A stretch of DNA of 64,000 nucleotides from Flectobacillus rivi (GCF_030056655.1 NZ_JASHIE010000016.1:62001-126000); one strand, 5' to 3'; shown: positions 52,258-61,208, counted from the first letter of the stretch. A program made the numbers and translations. Notes: a model not told the origin generated them from the letters alone.

Positions 52258-53043
52258 TTATTCTCCTACTTTTTTGGCTCGTCCCTCCAAAAAATCCTTT
52301 AATCGTTGTTTTGCTTCAGGAGCACTTTGCGCTATGGCAGCCATCATACTTTCTAATAAAAGTCCTTCACTTTGCCCACTGTCAACAATTCTTGGCAATA
52401 CATGCGTAAGGGCATAATTGGTCATTCCAGCGTTTGAAGCTATTTTTTGAGCAATCTCTTTACCTTTTTCTTTCCCTTGTCCTTCCTCAACCAAGTATTG
52501 CGCCATTCCAATCTTCTCTCCTTCCTCGGCATGATACACACGACCCGTAAGCATCATATCAGTCATACGAGCCATACCGATTAATTTGGGTAGTCGAACA
52601 GCAGCGCCACCCCCAACAAATATTCCTCTTTGTCCTTCGGGAAGAGCATAAAATGTACTTTTATCAGCCACTCGAATATGACAAGCCGCTGCTAGTTCTA
52701 AGCCCCCACCTACCACAGCACCATGCAATACTGCAACTACGGGTACAGGTCCATATTGCACTTTTTCGAGTACTCGATGCCACATTCTTGAATGAAAAAC
52801 TCCCTGAACCGCATCTCTCTCCTTCAGCTCAGACAAGTCCAAACCTGCTGAAAAATGCTTGCCAATTCCATAAATTATGGCACATCTGATGTGCGAAGGA
52901 ATATTTTCGAAAACAGTTTCAATACCTAATATCAACGCATCGTTAAAGGCATTTCGCTTGTCTGGACGACTGAGCCCTATCCATAGAATATCCCCTTCCT
53001 CACGTATCTGTAAGGTATCAGGAATCAATTTTTCCGTTATCAT
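52258..53043 (-). CDS. Crotonase / enoyl-CoA hydratase (CouM-like)
   Basis: A 261-residue crotonase. The oxyanion hole segments are HFSAGLDLSEL and GAVVGGGLELAAA. An acidic residue is retained in ALPEGQRGIFVGGG (Glu-144-like). At the position of the second catalytic Glu, an Asp is seen (RMTDMMLTG). It differs from the HCHL/Ech hydratase-lyase of Pseudomonas, which has a different signature around the second active-site loop. It would hydrate hydroxycinnamoyl-CoA to the 3-hydroxy intermediate. Length is typical, and neighbours are the CoA ligase and the MFS permease. Confidence 0.87.
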   Translation of the reverse strand: MITEKLIPDTLQIREEGDILWIGLSRPDKRNAFNDALILGIETVFENIPSHIRCAIIYGIGKHFSAGLDLSELKERDAVQGVFHSRMWHRVLEKVQYGPVPVVAVLHGAVVGGGLELAAACHIRVADKSTFYALPEGQRGIFVGGGAAVRLPKLIGMARMTDMMLTGRVYHAEEGEKIGMAQYLVEEGQGKEKGKEIAQKIASNAGMTNYALTHVLPRIVDSGQSEGLLLESMMAAIAQSAPEAKQRLKDFLEGRAKKVGE

Positions 53044-53165
53044 AACTTAAATTCTTGTTGAGTATCTGATGCTTTTTCTTACGATAACTAAATGTTGTAA
53101 GGTTACAGAATTTAAAATTTACGGTAAATACTTTGCCTATAATACAATCTTTTACCCTTTCACTT

Positions 53166-54458
53166 CTAACTAACCTTATCAGTTGACAAATACCAAGTCA
53201 TAAGTCCTGCAAGGGCTGTTGGAATAGCAAAAATCAAGAAGTTGGTACTCATTGATAATCCCAATCCGATTAAAACTCCACCAACGGCTGGACCAATAAT
53301 GCCTCCTAGTCGACCAATCCCAATTGACCAACCAACGCCTGTAGTTCGGAATTCGGTTGGGTATATACGTGCAGATACTGCGTAGAGCCCCACAAAGCCT
53401 CCTTGAATACCAAATCCAAGTAATCCGAATACCAAGAGTATCCAATCTGTTCCAACAAAGACCTTGAAAATGGCCATCAAAATCGCTGTTAGCACTAATA
53501 TGGTTCCTATCGTTTTTTTCAATCCATATTTACTTGAAAAATATCCTTGCGTAATGATTCCTACAAATGCCCCTAGGTTAAAAACAGTTCCAGCATAAAT
53601 GGCAAGCTCAATAGATAGTCCTGCGGTAGATGCCAATTTCGGTATCCAACTGGTCAAGAAATAGAGTGTGGCAAAGGATAAAAACAAAGCTATCCATAAT
53701 TGAAAAGTTGAAATTCTAAATTCTTGACTCAATAATAATTTAATAGGTACTTTCTGATGAACCTGTGGTTTTTCGGGTAATGTTGAAATGGATTCTCTTC
53801 CCATTTTCACGAGTAAGTCATTGGCTTTTTCCAAAGCTCCAAGGGGCTGAGACTTTAAATAGAATTCTAAAGATTCTGCCAGAAAGAAGTAAACTACTGG
53901 CACAGAAGCTAATGTACAACATCCTGCTAATTGAAAAATCGAATGCCAACCATAAGTAGGAATAATTTTGGCCGCTACAATTCCTGATAAAACGGCACCA
54001 ATCGGATAGCCTGATAGCGCAAAACTTACCCAAAAATCTTTGGTTTTACTTGGTGCATACTCAGAAGTTAGCGCAGCGGTGCTTGCCAGCATACACCCAA
54101 TTCCAAGACCATTGATAAAACGAAAGAAAATCAATTGATTAATAGAGCCAGCAAAAGAGGTAATAAAGATGGTAACTCCCATTAGAAGCCCACTTATTAT
54201 CATCATTTTTTTGCGACCAAATCGATCTGCATAAGGAGCAATCATCAAAGCACCAACCGACATTCCCACCAATCCCGAACTAAATACCAACCCCAATGCT
54301 TCCGCGCCGATACTCCACGCTTTGGTAATGGCTGGTGCAGCATACGAAATAACCATCACATCCATTCCATCAAGCATATTCATCAGAAAACAAACCAATA
54401 TGCTACTATATTGCAAAGAAGTCATCTTCGCAGGTTGATTCAATGTTAAGTGGGACAT
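53166..54458 (-). CDS. MFS aromatic-acid/H+ symporter (CouT/PcaK-like)
   Basis: A 430-residue MFS protein with 12 TM segments. The AAHS-family signature is visible in TM1 as MLDGMDVMVISYAAPAITKA (PcaK-type DGxD with Asp) and motif A as YADRFGRKKMM. It imports aromatic carboxylates with protons. Placement directly between the amidohydrolase and crotonase genes makes p-hydroxycinnamate the probable cargo. A 28-bp palindrome separates it from the amidohydrolase gene upstream. Confidence 0.9.
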   Translation of the reverse strand: MSHLTLNQPAKMTSLQYSSILVCFLMNMLDGMDVMVISYAAPAITKAWSIGAEALGLVFSSGLVGMSVGALMIAPYADRFGRKKMMIISGLLMGVTIFITSFAGSINQLIFFRFINGLGIGCMLASTAALTSEYAPSKTKDFWVSFALSGYPIGAVLSGIVAAKIIPTYGWHSIFQLAGCCTLASVPVVYFFLAESLEFYLKSQPLGALEKANDLLVKMGRESISTLPEKPQVHQKVPIKLLLSQEFRISTFQLWIALFLSFATLYFLTSWIPKLASTAGLSIELAIYAGTVFNLGAFVGIITQGYFSSKYGLKKTIGTILVLTAILMAIFKVFVGTDWILLVFGLLGFGIQGGFVGLYAVSARIYPTEFRTTGVGWSIGIGRLGGIIGPAVGGVLIGLGLSMSTNFLIFAIPTALAGLMTWYLSTDKVS

Positions 54459-54476
54459 AAATTATTGATTTAGTTA

Positions 54477-54546
54477 AGAATTGCGAATGAGTGAATTGTG
54501 AATTATTCCACTTTAAAAAATTCACAATTCACTCATTCGCAATTCT
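54477..54546. repeat. Large palindromic member of the dispersed repeat family
   Basis: Perfect 28-bp arms (54477-54504 and 54519-54546) enclose a 14-base loop. The right arm overlaps the amidohydrolase stop codon by one base. The arm core (GCGAATGAGTGAATTGTGAA) matches the repeat at 4601 and elsewhere. It could act as a partial terminator inside the operon. Confidence 0.65.
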
Positions 54547-55418
54547 CAATTCTTTTGTAGCTTAAGCATCTTAATGGCATTTTCTTTCAGAATCAAAGGT
54601 TTTACTTGTTCTTTGAAACCAGCTTCGTCAAAGTCTTTAATCCATCTTTCTGGAGTAATTAAGGGAAAATCTGTTCCAAAAAGCATTCTGTCCTTGAGTA
54701 AGGTATTGGCATACTGAACCAATTGTGGTGGAAAATATTTAGGCGACCAACCACTCAAATCAATATACACATTGGGTTTGTGCATGGCCACAGACAAGGC
54801 TTCGTCCTGCCAAGGCCAACTCGGATGCGCAATGATAATCGGACAATCAGGAAAGTCTATCGCTACATCATCCAAATGAATCGGGTTTGAGTATTCTAAC
54901 CGAAGTCCGCCACCGCCACGTACCCCACTTCCAAATCCAGAATGTCCTGAGTGAAAAAGCATTGGTAATTGGTATTCCGCTATGACTTCGTATAAATGAT
55001 ATGCCATTTTATCTTGTGGATAAAACCCTTGTACTGTCGGATGAAACTTAAAGCCTTTTACACCATAATTTTCAATCAAATCTCTTGCTTCTCTAGCTCC
55101 CATACGTCCTTTATGAGGGTCGATACTCGCAAAAGCAATCATGACATCATCATTCTTTAATGCGCCTTCAGCTACTTCGATATTCGGAATTCGGCGTTTT
55201 CCGACATTAAATTCAGAATCTACCGTAAACATCACAAAAGCCATATTTCGCTCACGATAGTAATCCGCTGTTTCTTGAATAGTAGGGCGTTTATCTGATT
55301 TGAAATATTTCGCAAAAGCTTCATCAAACTCGCTACGATAATCATCGTGAGGTTGACAACACGATACTTCTGCATGCGTATGCACATCAATAGCAACAAC
55401 TTTCTGAATATCAATCAT
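54546..55418 (-). CDS. Metal-dependent amidohydrolase, CouO-like beta-ketoacyl-CoA hydrolase
   Basis: A 290-residue amidohydrolase-superfamily TIM barrel of the AMDH/ACMSD-like branch. Metal ligands are intact: HxH at residues 13 and 15 (AIDVHTHAEVS), His156 (MLFHSGHSG), His198 (IIIAHPSWPW) and Asp250 (LFGTDFPLITPERW). In Rhodococcus jostii RHA1 the amidohydrolase CouO, encoded with a CoA ligase, crotonase, SDR and MFS permease, hydrolyses 3-keto-3-arylpropionyl-CoA to the benzoate and so replaces thiolase and thioesterase. The identical gene company here supports the same role. Function is inferred, not shown. It lies 16 bases downstream of a secreted hydrolase gene. Confidence 0.85.
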   Translation of the reverse strand: MIDIQKVVAIDVHTHAEVSCCQPHDDYRSEFDEAFAKYFKSDKRPTIQETADYYRERNMAFVMFTVDSEFNVGKRRIPNIEVAEGALKNDDVMIAFASIDPHKGRMGAREARDLIENYGVKGFKFHPTVQGFYPQDKMAYHLYEVIAEYQLPMLFHSGHSGFGSGVRGGGGLRLEYSNPIHLDDVAIDFPDCPIIIAHPSWPWQDEALSVAMHKPNVYIDLSGWSPKYFPPQLVQYANTLLKDRMLFGTDFPLITPERWIKDFDEAGFKEQVKPLILKENAIKMLKLQKN

Positions 55419-55434
55419 ATCTTTTTACAAGCGT

Positions 55435-56556
55435 TTATTTCATCCAAATATCTCCAGCTGGTTTTTGACCCGATTTTACCCAGTTTCGCAATTCATCAAA
55501 TGCAGTACCCGTTTGTTGAGCCGTAAATACACAATGCCCTTGTCCAGTGGTATATCGCACTTTGAAAAACTGGTCTTTCTGCTGATGATGCACCATATTT
55601 TCAAAATTTACTACGCCATAAGTCGGCGGAATCAATTGGTCATAAACAGTGTGGAGCAAAAAAACGGGTTTATTGATATTGCCTGTTCGATCATATTTTC
55701 CGAAAATCATATTTGGATTTACATTTGCCTCCAATCGTTCTGCTTTATGATTGACTAAATCATTATCTGGAAAGCCACTGTAAACGGTATTGGTATTATC
55801 AAAAGGATTTCCACCCGATTTTTGAGCTAAGTCCCTGAGTACATTTTCATTAAAAAATAGCGAAAATGGCAAATCATCCAGTTTCAAATCAAAGCGTTTG
55901 GCAAAAGCCACCGCCAAAAGCGAATCTTTACTAACAATTGCCTTACGAATAGCCATTGCCTTTGCGACCATTGCACGACCTCCTTCACTTGGACTAGGCT
56001 TTTTGCTTAAATCAAAAATCTCTTTGAGTGATGGCACTATGCCTGGAAACAGTCCATTGAAGGTCGCATACATGTCAAATTCTTTGCGACACTGTAAATA
56101 AGGTCTACTTGACAAAGGACAAAGTGGTAAACCTCCGTGATAGTTGTCTCCAAAATTTTCGATAGTAGCCACCGTAATACCACCGCCCATCGAATGTCCA
56201 ACCATAAACGTAGAGTCGGGTTTTCCGTATTGTTTGACAAAATATTGTCTTAAACTTTCGGTATCATCTACCCCTTGAGGAAGCGCAAAACCTTGGTATT
56301 GGTAATCAGACGCAGCCACAGCAAAACCTCTTGACAAGAATGGACTCATGCGATTGATAAACTCAGGGTTCTGGCTTTGTAGCGGTTTGGTACCCATAAA
56401 CTCATACCCGTGGGCGTACATCACCAATTTACCTTTCCAGTTGGGAGGAAAAAGAATACGGTATCTTGCCCCATTAAGTTGTCCAGAATCAACCTTCGCT
56501 ACTTGCGCCACAAGACTGTGTGCGAGCAATAGCAAAAGAAATATTTTTTTAAACAT
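55435..56556 (-). CDS. Secreted alpha/beta hydrolase
   Basis: The 373-residue exported enzyme has a signal peptide (MFKKIFLLLLLAHSLVAQ). The nucleophile elbow is FMVGHSMGGGITVA, and the likely Asp and His are in TVYDQLIPP and TGQGHCVFT. An all-helical insert (about 175-290) forms a lid. Family is broad alpha/beta hydrolase, with prolyl-peptidase-, lipase- or tannase-like members; the substrate is unknown. In this operon an esterase that frees p-hydroxycinnamates is likely. I prefer the ATG at 56556 to the one at 56619, because the signal peptide begins there. Confidence 0.82.
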   Translation of the reverse strand: MFKKIFLLLLLAHSLVAQVAKVDSGQLNGARYRILFPPNWKGKLVMYAHGYEFMGTKPLQSQNPEFINRMSPFLSRGFAVAASDYQYQGFALPQGVDDTESLRQYFVKQYGKPDSTFMVGHSMGGGITVATIENFGDNYHGGLPLCPLSSRPYLQCRKEFDMYATFNGLFPGIVPSLKEIFDLSKKPSPSEGGRAMVAKAMAIRKAIVSKDSLLAVAFAKRFDLKLDDLPFSLFFNENVLRDLAQKSGGNPFDNTNTVYSGFPDNDLVNHKAERLEANVNPNMIFGKYDRTGNINKPVFLLHTVYDQLIPPTYGVVNFENMVHHQQKDQFFKVRYTTGQGHCVFTAQQTGTAFDELRNWVKSGQKPAGDIWMK

Positions 56557-56641
56557 AACCGTTTGAGATTCTTCTATTCTGAAAATAATTTTAAATTTTG
56601 TCGAAATTTCTACCATCAAAAATCCCTACTCAACAATCATA

Positions 56642-57748
56642 TTAGGCTTCTCCCCAAACTTTGATGGCAGTATTTACCACCAATTCAATCTTGCGCCATT
56701 GGTCGTCATGAGTTAGGTCATTGCCGTGGTGTGTCGATGAAAAACCACATTGTGGGCTCACACAGAGGTTTTCGAGTGGCATATATTGCGCCGCCTCATC
56801 AATACGTTTGCATAAGTCATCAATATTTTCTAGCTCTTTAACCTTTGAAGAAATGATTCCCAAAACCACATGTTTGTTTTTAGAGACAAATCTCAAAGGA
56901 GCAAAATCACCGCTTCTTTCATCATCATATTCCAAGAAATACGCGTCTACATTGATTTCGTTGAACAAAATTTCTGCTACAGGTTCATAGCCTCCTTCAG
57001 CAAACCAAGTACTTCTATAATTTCCACGGCAAAGGTGAATTCCAACGGTTAAATCACTTGGTCTATCGTCAATTACCGAATTGATGAGTGCCGCATAGGT
57101 ACGTGGCAACTCATTGGGGTCTTCGCCTCTTTCGGCTGCTGCAGCTCGCATTTTAGGATCGCACAAATATGCCAAATTAGTATCATCCAATTGTAAATAA
57201 CGTAATCCAGCAGCATATAAGTGGTCTATCTCTTGTTTGTAAGCTTTTGATAAATCATGGAAAAACTCATCCATATCTGGGTAAGCCTGAATATCAATCG
57301 ATTTGCGACCACCACGAAAGTGAATCATCGTTGGCGATGGAATACTTACTTTGGGAGTTTGGGTAACGATAGATTTTAGGTAATTAAAATCTGCGACTTG
57401 AATATCTTTTTGGTGCTGAAGCTTTCCTGTTACACTCAATACAGGAGGTTTGAAGCCATCTTCAGCCACTTTAGCGTTTGGATTGGCGTCCATACCTCCT
57501 GTTACTGTCACCCCCGCAAGCTCTTTCAAAAAGTCTAAATGGAAATAATCTCTGCGAAATTCACCATCAGTAATAGCCCTCATACCTGTCGATTCAAGCT
57601 TTTTGACGGTTTCCAGAATAGCAGCATCTTCAATAGCTCGTAATTCTTCAGCTGGAAGATTGCCTAATTTCCACTCATGACGATTTGTTTTTACAGACGC
57701 AGTGCGAAGCAAACTTCCCACATGGTCAGCTCTAAAAGGAGGTTTCAT
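56642..57748 (-). CDS. MetE C-terminal-like cobalamin-independent methionine synthase family protein
   Basis: A 368-residue protein covering only the catalytic C-terminal barrel of MetE. It starts PFRADHVGSLLR and contains ITDGEFRRDYFHLDFL. The zinc ligands are visible as His and Cys in VGIHLCRGNYRS, a Glu in the NEINVDAYFLEYDD area, and Cys in SPQCGFSSTH. True MetE has about 750 residues with an N-terminal half absent here. Such short homologues transfer methyl groups between unknown partners; in this phenolic operon a role with methoxylated compounds is conceivable. It is the first gene of the minus-strand run. Confidence 0.85.
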   Translation of the reverse strand: MKPPFRADHVGSLLRTASVKTNRHEWKLGNLPAEELRAIEDAAILETVKKLESTGMRAITDGEFRRDYFHLDFLKELAGVTVTGGMDANPNAKVAEDGFKPPVLSVTGKLQHQKDIQVADFNYLKSIVTQTPKVSIPSPTMIHFRGGRKSIDIQAYPDMDEFFHDLSKAYKQEIDHLYAAGLRYLQLDDTNLAYLCDPKMRAAAAERGEDPNELPRTYAALINSVIDDRPSDLTVGIHLCRGNYRSTWFAEGGYEPVAEILFNEINVDAYFLEYDDERSGDFAPLRFVSKNKHVVLGIISSKVKELENIDDLCKRIDEAAQYMPLENLCVSPQCGFSSTHHGNDLTHDDQWRKIELVVNTAIKVWGEA

Positions 57749-57912
57749 AGTTAATGAGTATTAAAATTGGATTGAAGGGGTATTTTAGTATTTTTTCAAA
57801 TGACGTTATCGCCGTTTGATTATTTAAAGTGTTGTACTCAAGGGTGATACAAAATTGTAGCGTTTGGAAGAGAATAAATAGGCTATTTCAAGGTAATATT
57901 ATGCAAAAACAA
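57749..57912 (-). promoter_or_regulatory. Presumed promoter region of the phenolic operon, with CAAGGTAAT site
   Basis: The 164 bases upstream of the MetE-like gene hold no gene. TTTCAAGGTAAT (57886-57897) recurs as TTTCAAGGTAAAT at 59832 and CACAAGGTAATACC at 59862 before pobA, and may be an AraC-type operator. I see no canonical -33/-7 pair here, which fits an activator-dependent promoter. Confidence 0.35.
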
Positions 57913-58821
57913 TCAATTAGAATTATTTCTATATTGTTTTGGAGTTAAAAGTGTTTTTGCTTTAAAAAAACGACTAAAGTCGCTTGGGTCAACTTTTCCC
58001 AAACGAAAGGCAATTTCTCCAATACTCAAATCTGTTTGGCTCAATAAGACTTTTGCTTCCAAAATTCTCATTTCCTCTAGTAATTCATGTGCTGATTTTC
58101 CTGTAGTTATTTTAACTGATTTGTGTAAATGGTTGGGCGATACAGATAAATATTCGGCAAATTCCTGAACTGATTTTTTCTCATAAATCAAACTTGACAA
58201 AGCATCTTTGTAGCGTTGAGTCAAGTGAGTCGCAGCATTTTGAAGAGATCTTGGCTGACTCTTTTCTTGTAATTTAAATTCAGTTAGAAGGGTGGTTAAA
58301 TACAAAGGTAAAAGTTCAAATCGCTCGGGTTGGTTCTTTTTATATTCTTGTAAAATTAATTCAAATAATTCAATAACTTGCTTATTTTCAATTAATTCAA
58401 ACACGGGATTTCCTGTAAATTGAAAGAAGGGAAGTTCTTTAAAAACAGGAAGATTAAATCTTTTTTGTTGAAATATTTCGGGTAGAAAATGAAGATAATA
58501 CCCTTCGGCATCCTCACTGACAAATTCAATAGAGGTTATCTGGTCGGAAGGTAAGGCAAACAATGTATTCGGTCCTATTTCGTATTGCGTCAGCCCTTTA
58601 CTTCGTAGTACTTTTCCTTTCGTCAAAAAAATCATAAAATATACTAATCGACGATGTGGCTGCAAAGGCAATTGCAGGTGAGTCTTATAATGTTCGACTC
58701 GCTCGATATGAAATTGGTCATATACTTTGGATACCACAGGCTTCCAAGTCCCAAACAAATATTCATCAAATTGGGAGGGATTTAATACTGGAATCTTAGC
58801 AATAGCCTGTTTCTGTGCCAT
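57913..58821 (-). CDS. AraC-family transcriptional regulator (first of two)
   Basis: A 302-residue AraC/XylS-family protein with an N-terminal cupin-like sensing domain (about 40-170) and C-terminal double HTH (about 205-302): VQEFAEYLSVSPNHLHKSVK and the second half IGEIAFRLGKVDPSDFSRFF ending TPKQYRNN. It lies directly upstream of the phenolic operon on the same strand and downstream of the second AraC gene. A likely role is control of the hydroxycinnamate genes with p-coumarate or a CoA thioester as signal; this is inference. Confidence 0.9.
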   Translation of the reverse strand: MAQKQAIAKIPVLNPSQFDEYLFGTWKPVVSKVYDQFHIERVEHYKTHLQLPLQPHRRLVYFMIFLTKGKVLRSKGLTQYEIGPNTLFALPSDQITSIEFVSEDAEGYYLHFLPEIFQQKRFNLPVFKELPFFQFTGNPVFELIENKQVIELFELILQEYKKNQPERFELLPLYLTTLLTEFKLQEKSQPRSLQNAATHLTQRYKDALSSLIYEKKSVQEFAEYLSVSPNHLHKSVKITTGKSAHELLEEMRILEAKVLLSQTDLSIGEIAFRLGKVDPSDFSRFFKAKTLLTPKQYRNNSN

Positions 58822-58903
58822 TTTACAAGTTTAGGATTTACTATTTTAGGTAAAATCAATCAATATAGTTGAATTCCTTCAAGGGAGTTTTCTACGATAA
58901 AAG

Positions 58904-59794
58904 TCAAAAATAGAGATTTCTACTTTTCTCTTTAAAGTCTTTTGGAGATAGTCCTACCACTTTTTTAAAGAGCCTTGAAAAATATGCTGGGTCATCAAAA
59001 TTGACCTGATATGCCACTTCTGCAATACTCAAATTGGTGTACAAAAGGTATTTTTTAGCCTCTTCTACAAAAAAATCATGCACACATTGAATAGCAGATT
59101 TGTCTGTTACATTGCGACAAACCCGATTGAGATGTACAATCGTAATTTTCTGTTCTTCAGCATATTGCGTAATACTTTTTTGAGGACTGTAGGATTCTTT
59201 AATGCTTTTGACAAAGTTTCGATAAATCGACAAACTACGCTGATTACTAACTAGTTTCTGGTCGTTTTGAGCGCTCGCTAATCGAAAAATCTCAATACAA
59301 ATCATGCCTAAAGTAGCTTGTATAGAAAAGTTTTTTTCTAAATACGTACTGTTTTCCTCTTCTCTAATTTTCTCAATTAACTTTTTGATTTTCTGAAAGT
59401 TATCAGGAATTTTATCTAACAGTAAACAAGTCATTTCCTGAAAAGCCAAGCTAATCGTTGGTGCAGTTTGCAACAACCTATCCCAATAGGACGACGATAC
59501 CGTAAGCACTATCCCCGATAAACCAGCTACAAACTCGAAACCATGCAAGGTGTTTGGCGGAATGATAACCAAGGTCATTCCCTGCGTTTGCCAAGTATGA
59601 TGCGCACTGATAATTTTAGCTTCACCGTCTTCCAGACAGAATATTTGCCACAAATCGGTATGGATATGCGATTCTATTTGCCAGTTATGTAATTGACTGC
59701 GAGCCTCTAAAGGTTCGCAATGCACAAAGTCAGGTAACCAACGTCGTTGCGCATCGCCATAAAGCCCCGAATAATTGATAATTCTATTTTTCAT
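58904..59794 (-). CDS. AraC-family regulator divergent from pobA (PobR/PobC-like)
   Basis: A 296-residue AraC-family regulator. The sensing domain shows the cupin-like NWQIESHIHTDLWQIFCLED, typical of the HpaA/PobC group; the C-terminal HTH is visible as ITQYAEEQKITIVHLNRVCR and LSIAEVAYQVNFDDPAYFSR with SPKDF. AraC-type PobR or PobC activators divergent from pobA are known in several Proteobacteria and respond to 4-hydroxybenzoate. Position 216 bases from pobA on the opposite strand supports that role here. Confidence 0.9.
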   Translation of the reverse strand: MKNRIINYSGLYGDAQRRWLPDFVHCEPLEARSQLHNWQIESHIHTDLWQIFCLEDGEAKIISAHHTWQTQGMTLVIIPPNTLHGFEFVAGLSGIVLTVSSSYWDRLLQTAPTISLAFQEMTCLLLDKIPDNFQKIKKLIEKIREEENSTYLEKNFSIQATLGMICIEIFRLASAQNDQKLVSNQRSLSIYRNFVKSIKESYSPQKSITQYAEEQKITIVHLNRVCRNVTDKSAIQCVHDFFVEEAKKYLLYTNLSIAEVAYQVNFDDPAYFSRLFKKVVGLSPKDFKEKSRNLYF

Positions 59795-60010
59795 TCAACA
59801 AGTACTTTAGTCATTCCTATAGATATAACCTTTTCAAGGTAAATTATTTATATTTTTAGTTCACAAGGTAATACCAATGTTTATTTTGTCCAAATAATAC
59901 CGCATTTCGTCCAAAAATAAACCTCTAAGTCTCCTCTATCTTTGCTTCATCAACGAAATTCTGGCCAGTCTTTGATTCATATTTAACGAAAAATCTATCA
60001 TAAACTCACG
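59795..60010. promoter_or_regulatory. pobA promoter region with repeated motifs
   Basis: The -7 element TATCTTTG at 59937-59944 lies 67 bases before the pobA start, with no good -33 at the expected place. Two repeat pairs are visible: TTTCAAGGTAAAT (59832) with CACAAGGTAAT (59862), and TTTGTCCAAATAAT (59885) with TTTCGTCCAAAAATAA (59905). They lie where an AraC activator would be expected to bind upstream of the -7 element. Confidence 0.5.
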
Positions 60011-61189
60011 ATGAAGCACTCAACCAAAGTCGGTATCATTGGTGCAGGCCCTGCTGGACTTACGCTTGCCTTATTACTTCAAAGAAAAGGAATCGATTGT
60101 ATTATTCTTGAAAACCGCAGCCGCCAATATGTGGAATCTCGTGTTCGAGCAGGTTTGTTGGAGCAAAACACTGTTGATTTAATTCGTGAATTAGGTGCAT
60201 CCGAACGCCTTGATAAAGAGGGACTTGAGCATCATGGTGTTTACCTGAGTTTTAATGGAGTCCGTCATCGTGTACCTTTTAAAGAATTAACAGGAGGAAG
60301 ATGCATCACGATTTATGGACAGCAAGAGGTAGTCAAAGATTTGATTCAAGCCAATTTAGATAGAGGAATTGAAATTGTTTTTGAGGCTCATGCTAAGCAC
60401 ATTGAAGGTATTGAAACCGAAAGCCCAAGTATTTTTTACCAACATAATGGCGAAGAGCATGAATTGACCTGCGACTTTGTAGCAGGTTGTGATGGCTATC
60501 ATGGCATTGGTCGTCAGCATTTGCCCAAAGAGACTTACAACGAATTTAGAATCGAATATCCCTTTAGTTGGCTAGGGATTTTAGCTAATGTTGCTCCTTC
60601 GTCTGACGAACTCATTTATGCCTACCATGAAAGAGGATTTGCTTTGCATAGTCTTCGCTCTGAGACAGTTAGTCGTTTGTACATTCAGGTTGAAAACGAT
60701 GATACCGTCGATAATTGGCCTGATGAAAAAATCTGGGAAGAGCTATCAATTCGCTTAGGGGCTGAAGGTTGGAGCTTACAAAGTGGTCCTATTTTCGAGA
60801 AAAGTATTACACCCATGCGAAGTTTTATGATTGACAATATGCAGTATGGACGTTTGTTTTTGGCGGGTGATGCCGCTCATATCGTACCACCAACAGGTGG
60901 AAAAGGGTTGAATTTGGCAGTAGCAGATATTCGTTTTCTTGCCTCTGCTTTAACCAATTGGTATGACAATCAAGATGATAGTCTTCTTCAAAGTTATTCG
61001 CAGGACTGTCTGAGAAGAATTTGGCGCGCGCAAGATTTCTCCAACTTTATGACGTATCTATTTCATAAGCAAGCGGCTCATGGTTCGTTTGAAAATTTAC
61101 TCCAAAAATCAAAATTTGATTATATCAGCCTTTCTAAAGCACAAGCAACTACCATTGCTGAAAACTATGTAGGTCTAAAAGAAATTTGA
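60011..61189 (+). CDS. pobA: 4-Hydroxybenzoate 3-monooxygenase
   Basis: A 392-residue flavoprotein that hydroxylates 4-hydroxybenzoate to protocatechuate using NAD(P)H and O2. FAD-binding motifs are visible: GIIGAGPAGLTLALLLQRKG (GxGxxG), the NAD(P)H/FAD segment VAGCDGYHGIGRQHLP, and the late LAGDAAHIVPPTGGKGLNLA. Length matches the Pseudomonas enzyme (394 residues). The gene starts 216 bases from a divergent AraC regulator and is followed after 19 bases by the pcaL fusion. The pathway makes protocatechuate for the following pca genes. Confidence 0.96.
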   Translation: MKHSTKVGIIGAGPAGLTLALLLQRKGIDCIILENRSRQYVESRVRAGLLEQNTVDLIRELGASERLDKEGLEHHGVYLSFNGVRHRVPFKELTGGRCITIYGQQEVVKDLIQANLDRGIEIVFEAHAKHIEGIETESPSIFYQHNGEEHELTCDFVAGCDGYHGIGRQHLPKETYNEFRIEYPFSWLGILANVAPSSDELIYAYHERGFALHSLRSETVSRLYIQVENDDTVDNWPDEKIWEELSIRLGAEGWSLQSGPIFEKSITPMRSFMIDNMQYGRLFLAGDAAHIVPPTGGKGLNLAVADIRFLASALTNWYDNQDDSLLQSYSQDCLRRIWRAQDFSNFMTYLFHKQAAHGSFENLLQKSKFDYISLSKAQATTIAENYVGLKEI

Positions 61190-61208
61190 ATTAACTCTCC
61201 CTATTCTA

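Noticed and set aside
50412..53043. Retro-aldol Fcs/Ech/Vdh ferulate pathway as in Pseudomonas
   Set aside because: No aldehyde dehydrogenase is present, the crotonase differs from the hydratase-lyase type, and an SDR dehydrogenase plus amidohydrolase are present instead.
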